In this document: in pieces, positions 34,412 through 43,104 of the stretch
Numbering within the stretch: the first letter of the stretch is position 1
Layout of the letters: each line of letters begins with the position of its first letter
Origin: Saccharothrix syringae
GTDB lineage: Bacteria; Actinomycetota; Actinomycetes; Mycobacteriales; Pseudonocardiaceae
Reading direction: 5' to 3'
Assembly (NCBI RefSeq): GCF_009498035.1
Contig: NZ_CP034550.1
Location: forward strand, 3,906,001 to 3,970,000
Length of the DNA stretch: 64,000 bases
The notes under the pieces: model-generated
What the model was told of the DNA's origin: nothing
Seen by the model: the letters and a program-made list of their open reading frames with translations, nothing else
Database searches by the model: none
Program-made: the position numbers and the translations under genes

Positions 34412-35980
34412 ATGTCGCTCGAACTCACCGCGGACGTGCTCGTCGTCGGAGGCGGACCGGCCGCCACGTGGGCGGCGCTCAAGGCCGCCGAGGAGGGTGC
34501 CTCGGTGGTGCTGGCCGACAAGGGCTACTGCGGCACCAGCGGCGCGACCGCGTCCGGCGGCACCGGCGTGTGGTACGTGCCGCCGGAGCCGGAGGCCCGC
34601 GAGAAGGCCATGGCGAGCAGGGAGGGGCTGGGCGGCTACCTGGCCGACCGGCGCTGGATGGCCAGGGTGCTCGACGAGACCTACGAGCGGATCAACGAGC
34701 TGGCCGAGGTCGGCCGCTACCCGTTCCCGGTCGGCCCGGACGGCCGTCAGCTCCGCAACGGCCTCCAGGGGCCGGAGTACATGCGGCGCCAGCGGGTCCG
34801 GGTGCGCCGCGCCGGGGTCACCGTGCTGGACCACAGCCCGGTCACCGAGCTGCTGACCGCGGCGGACGGCGCGGTGGCGGGCGCGGCGGGCCACCAGCGG
34901 CAGGCCGACCGGCCGTTCCGGGTCCGCGCGGGCGCGGTGGTGCTCGCGACCGGCGGCTGCGCGTTCCTGAGCAGGGCCCTGGGGTGCAACGTCAACACCG
35001 GCGACGGCGCGCTGTTCGCCGCCGAGGTGGGCGCGGAGCTGTCGGGCATGGAGTTCTCCAACGCCTACGGCATCGCCCCCGAGCACACCTCGGTCACCAA
35101 GACCGCGTTCTACAACTACGCCACGTTCTACCGCGCGGACGGCTCGGTGCTCGACGGCGCCGGCAGCCAGGGCGGCCGGTCGGTGATCGCCCGGACGCTG
35201 TTGTCGGAGAAGGTGTTCTGCAAGCTCGACCGCGCCGACGAGGCCGCCCGCGTGGCCATGCGGCTGGCGCAGCCGAACTTCTTCCTCACCTTCGACCGGC
35301 TGGGCGTCGACCCGTTCACCGAGCCGTTCGCGGTCACCCTGCTCGCCGAGGGCACGGTGCGCGGCACCGGTGGCATCCGCATCGTCGACGACGGCTGCGC
35401 GACCACCGTGCCCGGCCTCTACGCGGCGGGCGACGCGGCGACCAGGGAGCTGATCTGCGGCGGCTTCACCGGCGGCGGCAGCCACAACGCGGCGTGGGCG
35501 ATCTCGTCCGGGTCGTGGGCGGGCCGCGCCGCCGCCCGGTTCGCCCGCGCCCTCGGCCCGGCCGCGACCGGCCGCGAGGTGACCGCCGCGGGCGGCGCCG
35601 GCCTGCGCCCCACCGGCACCCCGGGCCGGGTGTCCGCCGCCGAGGTGGTCGGCACCGTGCAGGCCGAGGTGCTGCCCTACGACAAGAACTACCTGCGGCA
35701 CGGCGACGTGCTGCGGCCCGCCCTGCGGGTGCTGGACGGCGCGTGGGAGTCGGTCCGGGCCGGCCTGCGCGCCGAGGGTGCCGACGCGGTGCGCGCCCGC
35801 CAGGCCGCCGCGATGCTCGCGCACGCGCGGTGGATGTACACCTCGGCGCTCGTGCGCAGCGAGAGCCGGGGCATGGCCAAGCGGCTCGACTTCCCCGACC
35901 TCGACCCCGCCCAGCACTTCCGGATCACCTCGGGTGGCCTGGACGAGGTGTGGGCCCGACCGGAGGAGGTCGCGGCGTGA
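34412..35980 (+). CDS. FAD-dependent oxidoreductase, AprA/fumarate-reductase flavoprotein-like
   Basis: 522 aa, preceded by GGAAGGAG. Dinucleotide-binding motif LVVGGGPAATWAALKAAEEGASVVLADKG; FAD-contact CGTSGATASGGTGVWY; C-terminal FAD motif VPGLYAAGDAATRELICGGFTGGGSHN. The family includes succinate dehydrogenase, fumarate reductase and APS reductase alpha subunits. The next gene encodes a two-[4Fe-4S] ferredoxin, the same pairing as AprA-AprB. Its setting in a sulfonate-uptake operon suggests a redox step in organosulfur or sulfite metabolism. Substrate unknown. Confidence 0.87.
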   Translation: MSLELTADVLVVGGGPAATWAALKAAEEGASVVLADKGYCGTSGATASGGTGVWYVPPEPEAREKAMASREGLGGYLADRRWMARVLDETYERINELAEVGRYPFPVGPDGRQLRNGLQGPEYMRRQRVRVRRAGVTVLDHSPVTELLTAADGAVAGAAGHQRQADRPFRVRAGAVVLATGGCAFLSRALGCNVNTGDGALFAAEVGAELSGMEFSNAYGIAPEHTSVTKTAFYNYATFYRADGSVLDGAGSQGGRSVIARTLLSEKVFCKLDRADEAARVAMRLAQPNFFLTFDRLGVDPFTEPFAVTLLAEGTVRGTGGIRIVDDGCATTVPGLYAAGDAATRELICGGFTGGGSHNAAWAISSGSWAGRAAARFARALGPAATGREVTAAGGAGLRPTGTPGRVSAAEVVGTVQAEVLPYDKNYLRHGDVLRPALRVLDGAWESVRAGLRAEGADAVRARQAAAMLAHARWMYTSALVRSESRGMAKRLDFPDLDPAQHFRITSGGLDEVWARPEEVAA

Positions 35981-36330
35981 TCGAGCTGGTGTCCGCCGAC
36001 CGGTGCGTGGCCTGCGACAAGTGCGTCGTCGTCTGCCCCACGAACGTGTTCGACCGCGGTGAGGACGGGGTGCCGGTCGTCAGCAGGCAGCAGGACTGCC
36101 AGACCTGCTTCCAGTGCGAGGCCAACTGCCCCACCGACGCGCTGTTCGTCGCGCCGCACACGCACCCGCTGCCCGAGGGGTCGTTCGCGCACGACGAGGA
36201 GCACCTGCGGCGCACCGGGCTGCTCGGCAGCTACCGCAGGCACATCGGCTGGGGGCACGGCCGCACGCCCGGCGCGGCGCGGGCGGTCGGCCCCGCGCTC
36301 TCGCCGTCCGGCCCCCCGCTCATCTCGTGA
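35977..36330 (+). CDS. Two-[4Fe-4S] ferredoxin, AprB-like
   Basis: 117 aa from GTG 35977, whose GTGA overlaps the flavoprotein stop. Two clusters: CVACDKCVVVCP and CQTCFQCEANCP. Each has CxxCxxC plus a Cys-Pro, so all eight ligands are present. The C-terminal tail of about 50 residues is rich in His, Gly and Arg. It presumably passes electrons to or from the upstream flavoprotein. Confidence 0.93.
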   Translation: MIELVSADRCVACDKCVVVCPTNVFDRGEDGVPVVSRQQDCQTCFQCEANCPTDALFVAPHTHPLPEGSFAHDEEHLRRTGLLGSYRRHIGWGHGRTPGAARAVGPALSPSGPPLIS

Positions 36331-37517
36331 GCACCGCCGCGGAGCACCGCCGGGGCACGGCCGCCGCGGCGGTGCTGGGCGCGGTGCTGCGGCACGGTCC
36401 CGTCGCCCGCAGCACCATCGCCCGGCTGGCGGGCCTCAGCCCGGCCGCGGTGACCCGCAACTGCGCCGCGCTGGTCGACCTGGGCCTGCTCACCGAGCGC
36501 GCCGGACCCGTGCCGTACCAGGGGATCGGCCGGCCGCACGTGCCGCTCGACATCGAGACCGAGCGGCACATCGTGGCCGGGGTGCACGTCGCGCACGAGT
36601 ACTGCACGCTGGCGCTGATGGACCTGCGCGGGCACGTGCGGGCCCGGCTGCGCGTGCCGCACCGCAGGCCGGACGACCCGGTGGAGGTGCTGACCACCGC
36701 CGCCGACCACCTGGTGCGCCTGCACGCCGAGCGGCTGCCCGGGCACGTGCCGCTCGGCCTGGGCGTCGCGGCGGGCGGCTGGATCGACACCGAGGAGGGC
36801 GTGCTGGTCGAGCACGCCTCGCTCGGCTGGCGCGACGTCCCCGTGCGCGAGCTGCTCGCCTCCCGCACCGGCCTGCCGGTGCTGGTGGACAGCCACGCGC
36901 GGGCGCTGGCGCAGGCCGAGCAGCTGTTCGGCGCGGCCGGGCACCGCGAGTCCCTGGTCCACCTGTTCGTCGGCAACGTCGTGGACGCGGCGATCGTCAC
37001 CGGCGGCACCACCCACCGCGGCGCGCGGTCGGCGGCGGGCGGGATCGCGCACCTGGCGCTGGGCGACCCGGCGATCCGGTGCGGGTGCGGCCGCAACGGC
37101 TGCCTGGAGGCCACCCTGTCGGACCGGGCCTGGGCGCGGCGGGCCCACCGGGCGGGCGTGATCGACCGGCCGTCCATCGCCGACCTGGGCGAGGCCGCCG
37201 TCCGCGGGTGCGGCCGGGCCACCGCGCTGCTGGTCGAGCGCGCCCGGATGGCCGCCCGCGCCGCGGCCCTGCTGTTCGACATCGTCAACCCCGACGTGCT
37301 GGTGGTCACCGAGCTGGGCGTGATCCGGCTGCCCGAGTGCGTGGCCGCGCTGCGCGCCGAGGTGACCGCCACGTCCCGGGTGTGCCCGTCGGCCTCGGCC
37401 GTCATGGCCAGCAGCTTCGGCGAGGACGTGCTGGGCGTGGCGGCCGGTGCCGTGCAGCTCAACGCCCTCTACGCCGACCCCTTGAGCATCCGCAGTCCGA
37501 TCCGGTTGGGAGTCTGA
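36327..37517 (+). CDS. ROK-family transcriptional regulator
   Basis: 396 aa from GTG 36327 (GTGA overlap with the ferredoxin stop). N-terminal winged helix (VLRHGPVARSTIARLAGLSPAAVTRNCAALVDLGLLTERA) and C-terminal ROK domain with the zinc-binding CGCGRNGCLE motif. ROK repressors usually respond to sugars or sugar phosphates. One buried inside an organosulfur operon suggests control by a sugar sulfonate such as sulfoquinovose, or a degenerate ligand site. Inference only. Confidence 0.92.
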   Translation: MSTAAEHRRGTAAAAVLGAVLRHGPVARSTIARLAGLSPAAVTRNCAALVDLGLLTERAGPVPYQGIGRPHVPLDIETERHIVAGVHVAHEYCTLALMDLRGHVRARLRVPHRRPDDPVEVLTTAADHLVRLHAERLPGHVPLGLGVAAGGWIDTEEGVLVEHASLGWRDVPVRELLASRTGLPVLVDSHARALAQAEQLFGAAGHRESLVHLFVGNVVDAAIVTGGTTHRGARSAAGGIAHLALGDPAIRCGCGRNGCLEATLSDRAWARRAHRAGVIDRPSIADLGEAAVRGCGRATALLVERARMAARAAALLFDIVNPDVLVVTELGVIRLPECVAALRAEVTATSRVCPSASAVMASSFGEDVLGVAAGAVQLNALYADPLSIRSPIRLGV

Positions 37518-37519
37518 AG

Positions 37520-38851
37520 TTGTCCGCACGCGAGCTCCACCTCAACGCGTTCCTGATGGGTGTCGGCCACCACGAGGCCGCCTGGCGGCACCCGCGGACC
37601 GACCCGCACGCGCACGACGACGTGGCGCACTTCCAGGAGCTGGCGCGGATCGCCGAGCGCGGGAAGTTCGACTCGGTGTTCCTGGCCGACGGCGTGCAGG
37701 TCATGGGCGACGTGCGGCACAGCATCGCCCACCGGTTCGAGCCGGTCACGCTGCTGACCGCGCTCGCCCAGGCCACCGAGCGCATCGGGCTGATCGCGAC
37801 CGCGTCCACCGGCTTCAGCGAGCCCTACAACCTGGCCCGGCTGTTCTCCTCGCTCGACCACATCAGCGGCGGCCGGGCGGGCTGGAACATCGTGACCACG
37901 GCGGGGGACCGGTCGGCGCAGAACTTCAACCGCGAGGTCAACGCCGAGCACGCCGAGCGCTACCAGCGGGCCGCCGAGTTCCTGGACGTGGTCACCGCGC
38001 TGTGGGACTCGTGGGAGGACGACGCGCTGGTGGTGGACCGGGAGTCCGGCGTGTTCGCCGACGACGCCAAGGTGCACGAGATCAACCACAAGGGACGGTT
38101 CTTCTCCGTGCGCGGCCCGCTGAACGCGGTGCGCAGCCCCCAGGGCCACCCGCTGCTGGTGCAGGCGGGCTCCAGCGAGGACGGCAAGGCGTTCGCGGCG
38201 ACGTGGGCGGAGGCCGTGTTCACCGCCCACCAGACCTACGGCGACGCGGCCGCGTTCTACGCGGACCTCAAGCGCCGCGTCACGGCGCAGGGGCGGTCCG
38301 CCGACGACGTCAAGGTGCTGCCCGGGATCGTCCCGGTGCTCGGCGGCACCGAGGCGGAGGCGCGGGCGCTGGCCGACTCGCTCGACGACCTGATCATCCC
38401 GACCCGCGCGGTGCGGCAGCTGACCGAGCTGATCGGCGTGGACCTGACCGACCACCCGCTGGACGAGCGGTTGCCGCCGCTGCCGCCGGTGAGCCACGTC
38501 AACGGCGCGAAGAGCCGCTTCGAGCTGGTCCGCGACCTGGCGGAGCGGGAGGGGCTGACGCTGCGGCAGGTGCTGCGCCGGCTCGGCGGCGGGCGCGGGC
38601 ACCAGGTGGTCGTCGGCACGCCCGAGCAGGTCGCCGACCACGTCGAGCTGTGGTTCACCACCGGCGCGGCGGACGGGTTCAACGTGATGGCGCCCCTGCT
38701 GCCGTCCGGCCTGGAGGACTTCGTCGACCACGTGGTCCCGCTGCTGCGGGCGCGCGGCCTGTTCCGCGCGGAGTACTCCGGCCGCACCCTGCGCGAGCAC
38801 TACGGCCTGCCGCGGCCGGTCAGCCGTTACGCCGAGGTGGTGCCGGTGTGA
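37520..38851 (+). CDS. NtaA/DmoA-family FMN-dependent monooxygenase (LLM class)
   Basis: 443 aa from TTG 37520, 2 bp after the ROK stop, with GGGAG upstream. Motifs of the NtaA/SnaA/DsoA group: LHLNAFLMGVGHHEAAWRHP, ELARIAERGKFDSVFLADG, GRAGWNIVTTAGDRSAQNF and HPLLVQAGSSEDGKAFAA. Members cleave C-S bonds (dimethyl sulfide, dibenzothiophene sulfone) or C-N bonds using FMNH2 from a separate reductase. Last gene of the operon, followed by a hairpin terminator. No flavin reductase gene is visible nearby. Confidence 0.93.
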   Translation: MSARELHLNAFLMGVGHHEAAWRHPRTDPHAHDDVAHFQELARIAERGKFDSVFLADGVQVMGDVRHSIAHRFEPVTLLTALAQATERIGLIATASTGFSEPYNLARLFSSLDHISGGRAGWNIVTTAGDRSAQNFNREVNAEHAERYQRAAEFLDVVTALWDSWEDDALVVDRESGVFADDAKVHEINHKGRFFSVRGPLNAVRSPQGHPLLVQAGSSEDGKAFAATWAEAVFTAHQTYGDAAAFYADLKRRVTAQGRSADDVKVLPGIVPVLGGTEAEARALADSLDDLIIPTRAVRQLTELIGVDLTDHPLDERLPPLPPVSHVNGAKSRFELVRDLAEREGLTLRQVLRRLGGGRGHQVVVGTPEQVADHVELWFTTGAADGFNVMAPLLPSGLEDFVDHVVPLLRARGLFRAEYSGRTLREHYGLPRPVSRYAEVVPV

Positions 38852-38856
38852 TCGCG

Positions 38857-38889
38857 GGGGCGCCCGGACCGGTGCGGTCCGGGCGCCCC
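38857..38889. terminator. Hairpin terminator after the organosulfur operon
   Basis: Perfect 14-bp stem (GGGGCGCCCGGACC and complement) with a 5-nt loop, 5 bp after the monooxygenase stop and before the convergent peptidase gene. Confidence 0.85.
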
Positions 38890-38893
38890 GGCT

Positions 38894-40495
38894 TCAGCCG
38901 GGCAGCGGACCGATCACCTTGGTCAGCCGTTCGACCTCCCGCAGCGGGTTCGGCACCGCCGCGGTCCTCGCCGCGGGTTCGGGCAACGGCATCCCGGCGC
39001 AGCTCAGGTCACCGGGCGGCACGACGCCGTCGACCAGGTAGGACTCCACCACGTCGTTGACGCACGCGTTGTCACCCCCGTAGATGCCGTGGTCGCCCTC
39101 GTCGGTCACGGTCAGCAGCCGCGAGCCGGCGAACCGCTCGTGCGCCCGCCGCGCACCCTCCAGCGGGGTCGCCGGGTCGCGCACCGACTGCACCATCAGC
39201 ACCGGCGGCACGCCCCGGCCCGTCGGCGTCGGCAGCCGGACGTCATCCGGCCGGTCCCAGAACGCGCACGGCCCGGCCAACCGGTACCAGCCGAACAGCG
39301 GGTACCGGGTGCCGTCGCGCTCGGCCTCGCGGGCCAGGCTGCGCGCGTCGCCGCGGAACGGGGTGTCGTTGCACAGGATGTTCATCAGCGTGCCCTCGGT
39401 CGCGTCGGCGACCGGGTCGACGGCCGCGGCGGTCGTCGCGGCAGCCGTCGGCGGCTGGTCGACCAGCGCGACGAGCCGGGCGAACTGCCGGCCGGTCTCG
39501 GGCCAGGACGCCTTCGCGTAGAGCGAGTTGAACAGGCCCAGGTCGAACTGCGTGGCGGTGACCACCGTGCCGTCGGGCAGCACCACCGGCCGCTCGACCA
39601 GCTTGGACCGCACCCGCTCGTAGGTGCGCCGCACCTGCTCGCCGTCCGAGCCCAGGTGGTAGAGCGAGTCGTGGCGCCCCAGCCACGGCGCCAGGTCGAC
39701 CCGGAACCGCCGCTCGCCCGCCGCGCCGAACACCGAGAACACCTGCTGCCACGGCGCGGTGAACTCGGCGTTGGAGTCCAGCACGAACCGCTCGACCCGG
39801 TGCGGGAACGCGGTGGCGTAGTGGGCGCCCAGCCACGTGCCGCCGGAGTAGCCGACCCAGCTCACCTTCCTCCTGCCGAGCAGGTGGCGCAGCAGGTCCA
39901 GGTCGCGCACGGTCTGCTCGGTGGTGATGGCGCGCCCGAGCGCGCCGGACTTCTCCTGGCAGGTCCGGGCGTACTCGGCCATGGCGTCGTGGACGGCGTC
40001 GACGTTGGCCCGGCCGCGGTCCCGGGGGTCGAGGTGGAAGGGGTAGGTGAGGCCGCCGCAACTCGCCTTGGTGCTGTCACCGGTGCCGCGCACGTCGATG
40101 CCGATGATCTCGGCGTTGTCGGTCAACCGGGTGCGGTTGCCCGCCAGGAACATCAGCGGCAGCATCCGCCCGCTCGCGCCGGGGCCGCCGGGGTTGGTGA
40201 GCACGGTCGTCCTGCTGTCGGCGGGTTTGAGCCGGCTCACCGCGATGGTGATGTCGGTGGGGTCGTGGGGGCGGTGCCAGTCGAGCGGGGCTTTGTAGGA
40301 GCCGCACTCCAGGCGTTCCGCACCCGGTGGGGCCTCGGCCGGCACCTCGGTGAAGCAGGGTTTCCAGTCGATGGCCTGGGTGAGGTAGTGCCGCGGTGTG
40401 CCGGGCGGTGATTCGGCGGTCGCTTCGGTGGTCAGGAGGCCGCACGCCAGAAGTGGGGTGGTGAGGGCGGCGGTCATGCGCGTCGTTCGTCTCAC
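38894..40495 (-). CDS. Secreted S33-family alpha/beta-hydrolase (tripeptidyl-aminopeptidase-like)
   Basis: 533 aa from GTG 40495; ATG 40477 is an alternative, but the longer start gives the RRTTR n-region of the signal peptide. Nucleophile elbow GYSGGTWLG, oxyanion region TNPGGPGASG, and C-terminal TAP-like domain with the catalytic His in TDEGDHGIYGG. Cys residues fit an extracellular enzyme. Relatives (SlpD/TAP of Streptomyces) remove N-terminal peptides from secreted proteins. Confidence 0.92.
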   Translation of the reverse strand: MRRTTRMTAALTTPLLACGLLTTEATAESPPGTPRHYLTQAIDWKPCFTEVPAEAPPGAERLECGSYKAPLDWHRPHDPTDITIAVSRLKPADSRTTVLTNPGGPGASGRMLPLMFLAGNRTRLTDNAEIIGIDVRGTGDSTKASCGGLTYPFHLDPRDRGRANVDAVHDAMAEYARTCQEKSGALGRAITTEQTVRDLDLLRHLLGRRKVSWVGYSGGTWLGAHYATAFPHRVERFVLDSNAEFTAPWQQVFSVFGAAGERRFRVDLAPWLGRHDSLYHLGSDGEQVRRTYERVRSKLVERPVVLPDGTVVTATQFDLGLFNSLYAKASWPETGRQFARLVALVDQPPTAAATTAAAVDPVADATEGTLMNILCNDTPFRGDARSLAREAERDGTRYPLFGWYRLAGPCAFWDRPDDVRLPTPTGRGVPPVLMVQSVRDPATPLEGARRAHERFAGSRLLTVTDEGDHGIYGGDNACVNDVVESYLVDGVVPPGDLSCAGMPLPEPAARTAAVPNPLREVERLTKVIGPLPG

Positions 40496-40848
40496 GCGGC
40501 CATTCCAGCGTTGGTGTTCGTGCTTCGACGTCCGCCTGGGGTCTCTGCGATGATCACCGCCCAGGCGGGTTGACCGCGCGCGTGCCGATCGGTTATGCCG
40601 CTCGGGTCTGGTTGGTGGGTGCGCATGTGGGTGGGGTTCGCGTCCGGGCTGTTCCCCGAGGCGGGGCTCGGCCCGCCGGTGAGCGGGGAACGGCTCGGCG
40701 CCGCGGGATGTGGGGGACCGACTGCGTGTGGTCCCCGGAGCGGATCGTCGAGCTGGACCTCCACTTCCGATCCGACCCTCCGGGAGTTGTCCGCGCCGTT
40801 CGACGAACTGCTGTTCATCCCCGCGGGGGTTCCCGGACCACCGCGCGG
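40496..40848. other. Gene-free stretch upstream of the S33 hydrolase
   Basis: 353 bp. A perfect 9-bp inverted repeat, CCGCCTGGG (40532-40540) and CCCAGGCGG (40560-40568), lies 37-73 bp upstream of the S33 start and may be a 5'-leader hairpin or operator. Otherwise I see no supported gene. Open frames here lack recognisable protein content. Confidence 0.5.
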
Positions 40849-41595
40849 TCAACGCCGCAGCACCGCCCGCACCACGAGCGCGTCGTGGTCCGTGTACGTC
40901 GTCGGCTCGATCTCCGGCACGGGCGACGCGAGGTCGCCGTAAGCGTGCTGGATTCCGGGCGCCTGCACCGCCGCCGCGTCGGTCAGGGTCCAGTGACCCG
41001 CCGGCGCGCAGGAGGTGCGCCGGTTGACGTCACCGGCGAAGGCGGTCGGTCGCCCGCGGGAGGCCAGGACCGCCGCCAGTTCGGCGCACTGGGCCGAGTT
41101 GGTGGTGCCCGGGGCCTCGCCGTCGGTGGACAGGTGCGTGGTGCACACGTCCACCCGCCGCGCGGTGGTCACGCACAGCCAACGTCGTTGCTCCACCCCG
41201 CTGAACACGGAGAACGGCGCGTCCTCCGACGCGCGGATCGCCTCCTTGGTGAGCACGGCGTTGCCGAACACCCCGCGCCCCTCCGGCGACTTGCACGCCA
41301 GCGGCGCACCCCGGTAGACCACCGTGGCGAAGCGGTGGTGGTAGCCGGTGCGCGCGGCGATCTCGGCCACGTCGCCGCTGCACGCCTCGTTGAGCGTGAC
41401 GGCGTTGACGTCGTTGGCCCGGATGCGCTCGACGACCTCGTCGACGATCTTGGGGTACTCGGTCTTGCCGTAGCACCCGGCGTAACCGCTGGAGCAGACG
41501 TTCATGTGCAGCAGGGAGTAGGGCGGCTTCGCCGCGGCGGTGGCGGGGAACAGCAGGCCGATGGCCAGCACGCAGCCCAGCAGGCGTCGGATCAC
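40849..41595 (-). CDS. Secreted endonuclease/exonuclease/phosphatase-fold protein
   Basis: 248 aa from GTG 41595. Signal peptide VIRRLLGCVLAIGLLFPATAAA. EEP fold landmarks: LLHMNVCSSG (start strand), TLNEACSGD (metal-binding Glu), VDVCTTHLSTDG (catalytic His), AGDVNRR (Asp-Asn pair) and YTDHDALVV (Asp-His dyad). Six Cys suggest disulfides. It may be an extracellular nuclease or phosphodiesterase. The substrate is not clear. Confidence 0.87.
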   Translation of the reverse strand: MIRRLLGCVLAIGLLFPATAAAKPPYSLLHMNVCSSGYAGCYGKTEYPKIVDEVVERIRANDVNAVTLNEACSGDVAEIAARTGYHHRFATVVYRGAPLACKSPEGRGVFGNAVLTKEAIRASEDAPFSVFSGVEQRRWLCVTTARRVDVCTTHLSTDGEAPGTTNSAQCAELAAVLASRGRPTAFAGDVNRRTSCAPAGHWTLTDAAAVQAPGIQHAYGDLASPVPEIEPTTYTDHDALVVRAVLRR

Positions 41596-41647
41596 GCTGC
41601 GATTGTGCTGACCCGGACGAGGAATCCGAAGGTCGCGGGACAAGAGT

Positions 41648-42865
41648 TCACCCCGCGGACCGCTCCCGGTCGTCCCGGCGCGGCACCGACCACCACGACA
41701 GCGCCGCCGCCACCGCGCCCAGCACCGCCAGCAGCACGAACACCGGCGAGTAGCCGCCCAGCACCGCCGCCAGCGCGGTGCCCGCCCACGGCGCGAGGGC
41801 CGCGGTGATCGCCATCGGCGCCTGGAGCAGGCCGCTGAGGCGCCCGTAGTGGGCGGTGCCCCAGCGGTCGGACACCGCGGTCGCCTGGACCAGGGTGAAG
41901 ACGCCGCGGGCGGTGCCGGCGAGCACGGCCGCGGCGACGAGCAGGGCCGCCGGGCCGGGCAGCAGGCCCAGCAGCAACGTGGTGGTCGAGGCCACCAGCA
42001 GGACCGCGGCGGTCCTGGCGCGGACGCCGGTGGCGGCGACGAAGCGCGGGTAGCCGAGGCGGCCGAGCACCTGGCCGAGCCCGCCCAGGCCCAGGGTCCA
42101 GGCGGCCGCGGCGGTGGACAGGCCGCGCTCGGTCAGCAGCGGCACCAGGGCGACCACGACGGCGTAGACGGACAGGGCGCCCAGGGCCAGGGCGGCGACC
42201 AGCACGAGGAAGGGCCCGCTGCGGGCGACCGCGCTCGGGTCGTGCCCGGTCCGGTGCTCGTGCCGGGGCCACGGCGGGCGCAGCCCGAGCGCGTGGGCGG
42301 GCACGGTGACCAGGGCCAGCAGGCCGGCGAGCACCAGGTACGCGCCGCGCCAGCCCAGGTGCGCGGCGAGCCCGGCGGTCAGCGGCGCGAACACGGTGCT
42401 GGCCAGGCCGCCCGCCAGCGTCACCGCGGTGAGCGCCTGGACGCGGCGTTCGCCGTACCAGCGGGTCAGGGCGGCGAACGCGGGCTGGTAGAGCACGGCG
42501 GCCATGGCGGCGCCGATCAGCGCCCAGGCGCCGGTGAACCACGGCAGCGAGCGCGCCGAGGCCATGGCGACCACCGCGAGCGCCGCCACCACCGAACCCG
42601 CGGTCATGACGACCCGCGGCCCGTGCCGGTCCAGCACCCTGCCCAGCGGGACGCCCACGGCCGCCGAGACCAGTTGGCCCAGGGAGAAGGCCGCCGTCAC
42701 GGAGGAGGGCGACCACCCCGTGTCGCCGCTGATCGCGGGCGCGAGCACGGGGAAGGCGTAGAAGAGGACGCCCCAGCCGGTGACCTGGGTCAGGCACAGC
42801 ACCGCCAGGACGCGCCGGCCGACCACGTCCGCCGGGCGGACCGGCCGGACCTCAGGACCGCGCAC
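41648..42865 (-). CDS. MFS transporter
   Basis: 405 aa with 12 predicted helices. MFS loop 2-3 motif GVPLGRVLDRHGPRVVM and the G-rich helices (WGVLFYAFPVLAPAISGDTGWSPSSVTAAFSLGQLVSAAVG) fit the oxalate/formate antiporter-like or YcxA-type group. Export or uptake substrate unknown. A repeat-rich promoter lies upstream. Confidence 0.93.
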   Translation of the reverse strand: MRGPEVRPVRPADVVGRRVLAVLCLTQVTGWGVLFYAFPVLAPAISGDTGWSPSSVTAAFSLGQLVSAAVGVPLGRVLDRHGPRVVMTAGSVVAALAVVAMASARSLPWFTGAWALIGAAMAAVLYQPAFAALTRWYGERRVQALTAVTLAGGLASTVFAPLTAGLAAHLGWRGAYLVLAGLLALVTVPAHALGLRPPWPRHEHRTGHDPSAVARSGPFLVLVAALALGALSVYAVVVALVPLLTERGLSTAAAAWTLGLGGLGQVLGRLGYPRFVAATGVRARTAAVLLVASTTTLLLGLLPGPAALLVAAAVLAGTARGVFTLVQATAVSDRWGTAHYGRLSGLLQAPMAITAALAPWAGTALAAVLGGYSPVFVLLAVLGAVAAALSWWSVPRRDDRERSAG

Positions 42866-42924
42866 CCGGCGCCGTCACGTTCGCCGGGAACTCGTCCAAG
42901 ATCCCTCCCGCATCGTCTTCCCCG

Positions 42925-42960
42925 ATCATAGGGAGGCCGGGAACATCGATAAACATCGAT
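42925..42960 (-). promoter_or_regulatory. MFS gene promoter with tandem ATCGATGTT repeats
   Basis: On the minus strand a -10-like TATGAT (42930-42925) lies 17 bp from a TTTATC at the -35 position. The -35 is embedded in two direct copies of ATCGATGTT (plus-strand AACATCGAT at 42942-42950 and 42952-42960), exactly one helical turn apart. It looks like a promoter overlapped by a regulator-binding site. Confidence 0.55.
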
Positions 42961-43104
42961 CGAGCCGGCCGGTGGCCCGGCACCGGTGCGCATCGGCTGT
43001 CGGGCGGAGCGCAACCTCACCCGAACGGACCGCGCGCGTCGCCGCCGGCGTGGCAGGCTGATCGTCGAGCAGGCCGGAATGCCCACCGAGGGGGGAGACC
43101 TCGC

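Noticed and set aside
40570..40848. Short genes in the gap upstream of the S33 hydrolase
   Set aside because: Frames show no family, no RBS and run into the antisense of the EEP gene.
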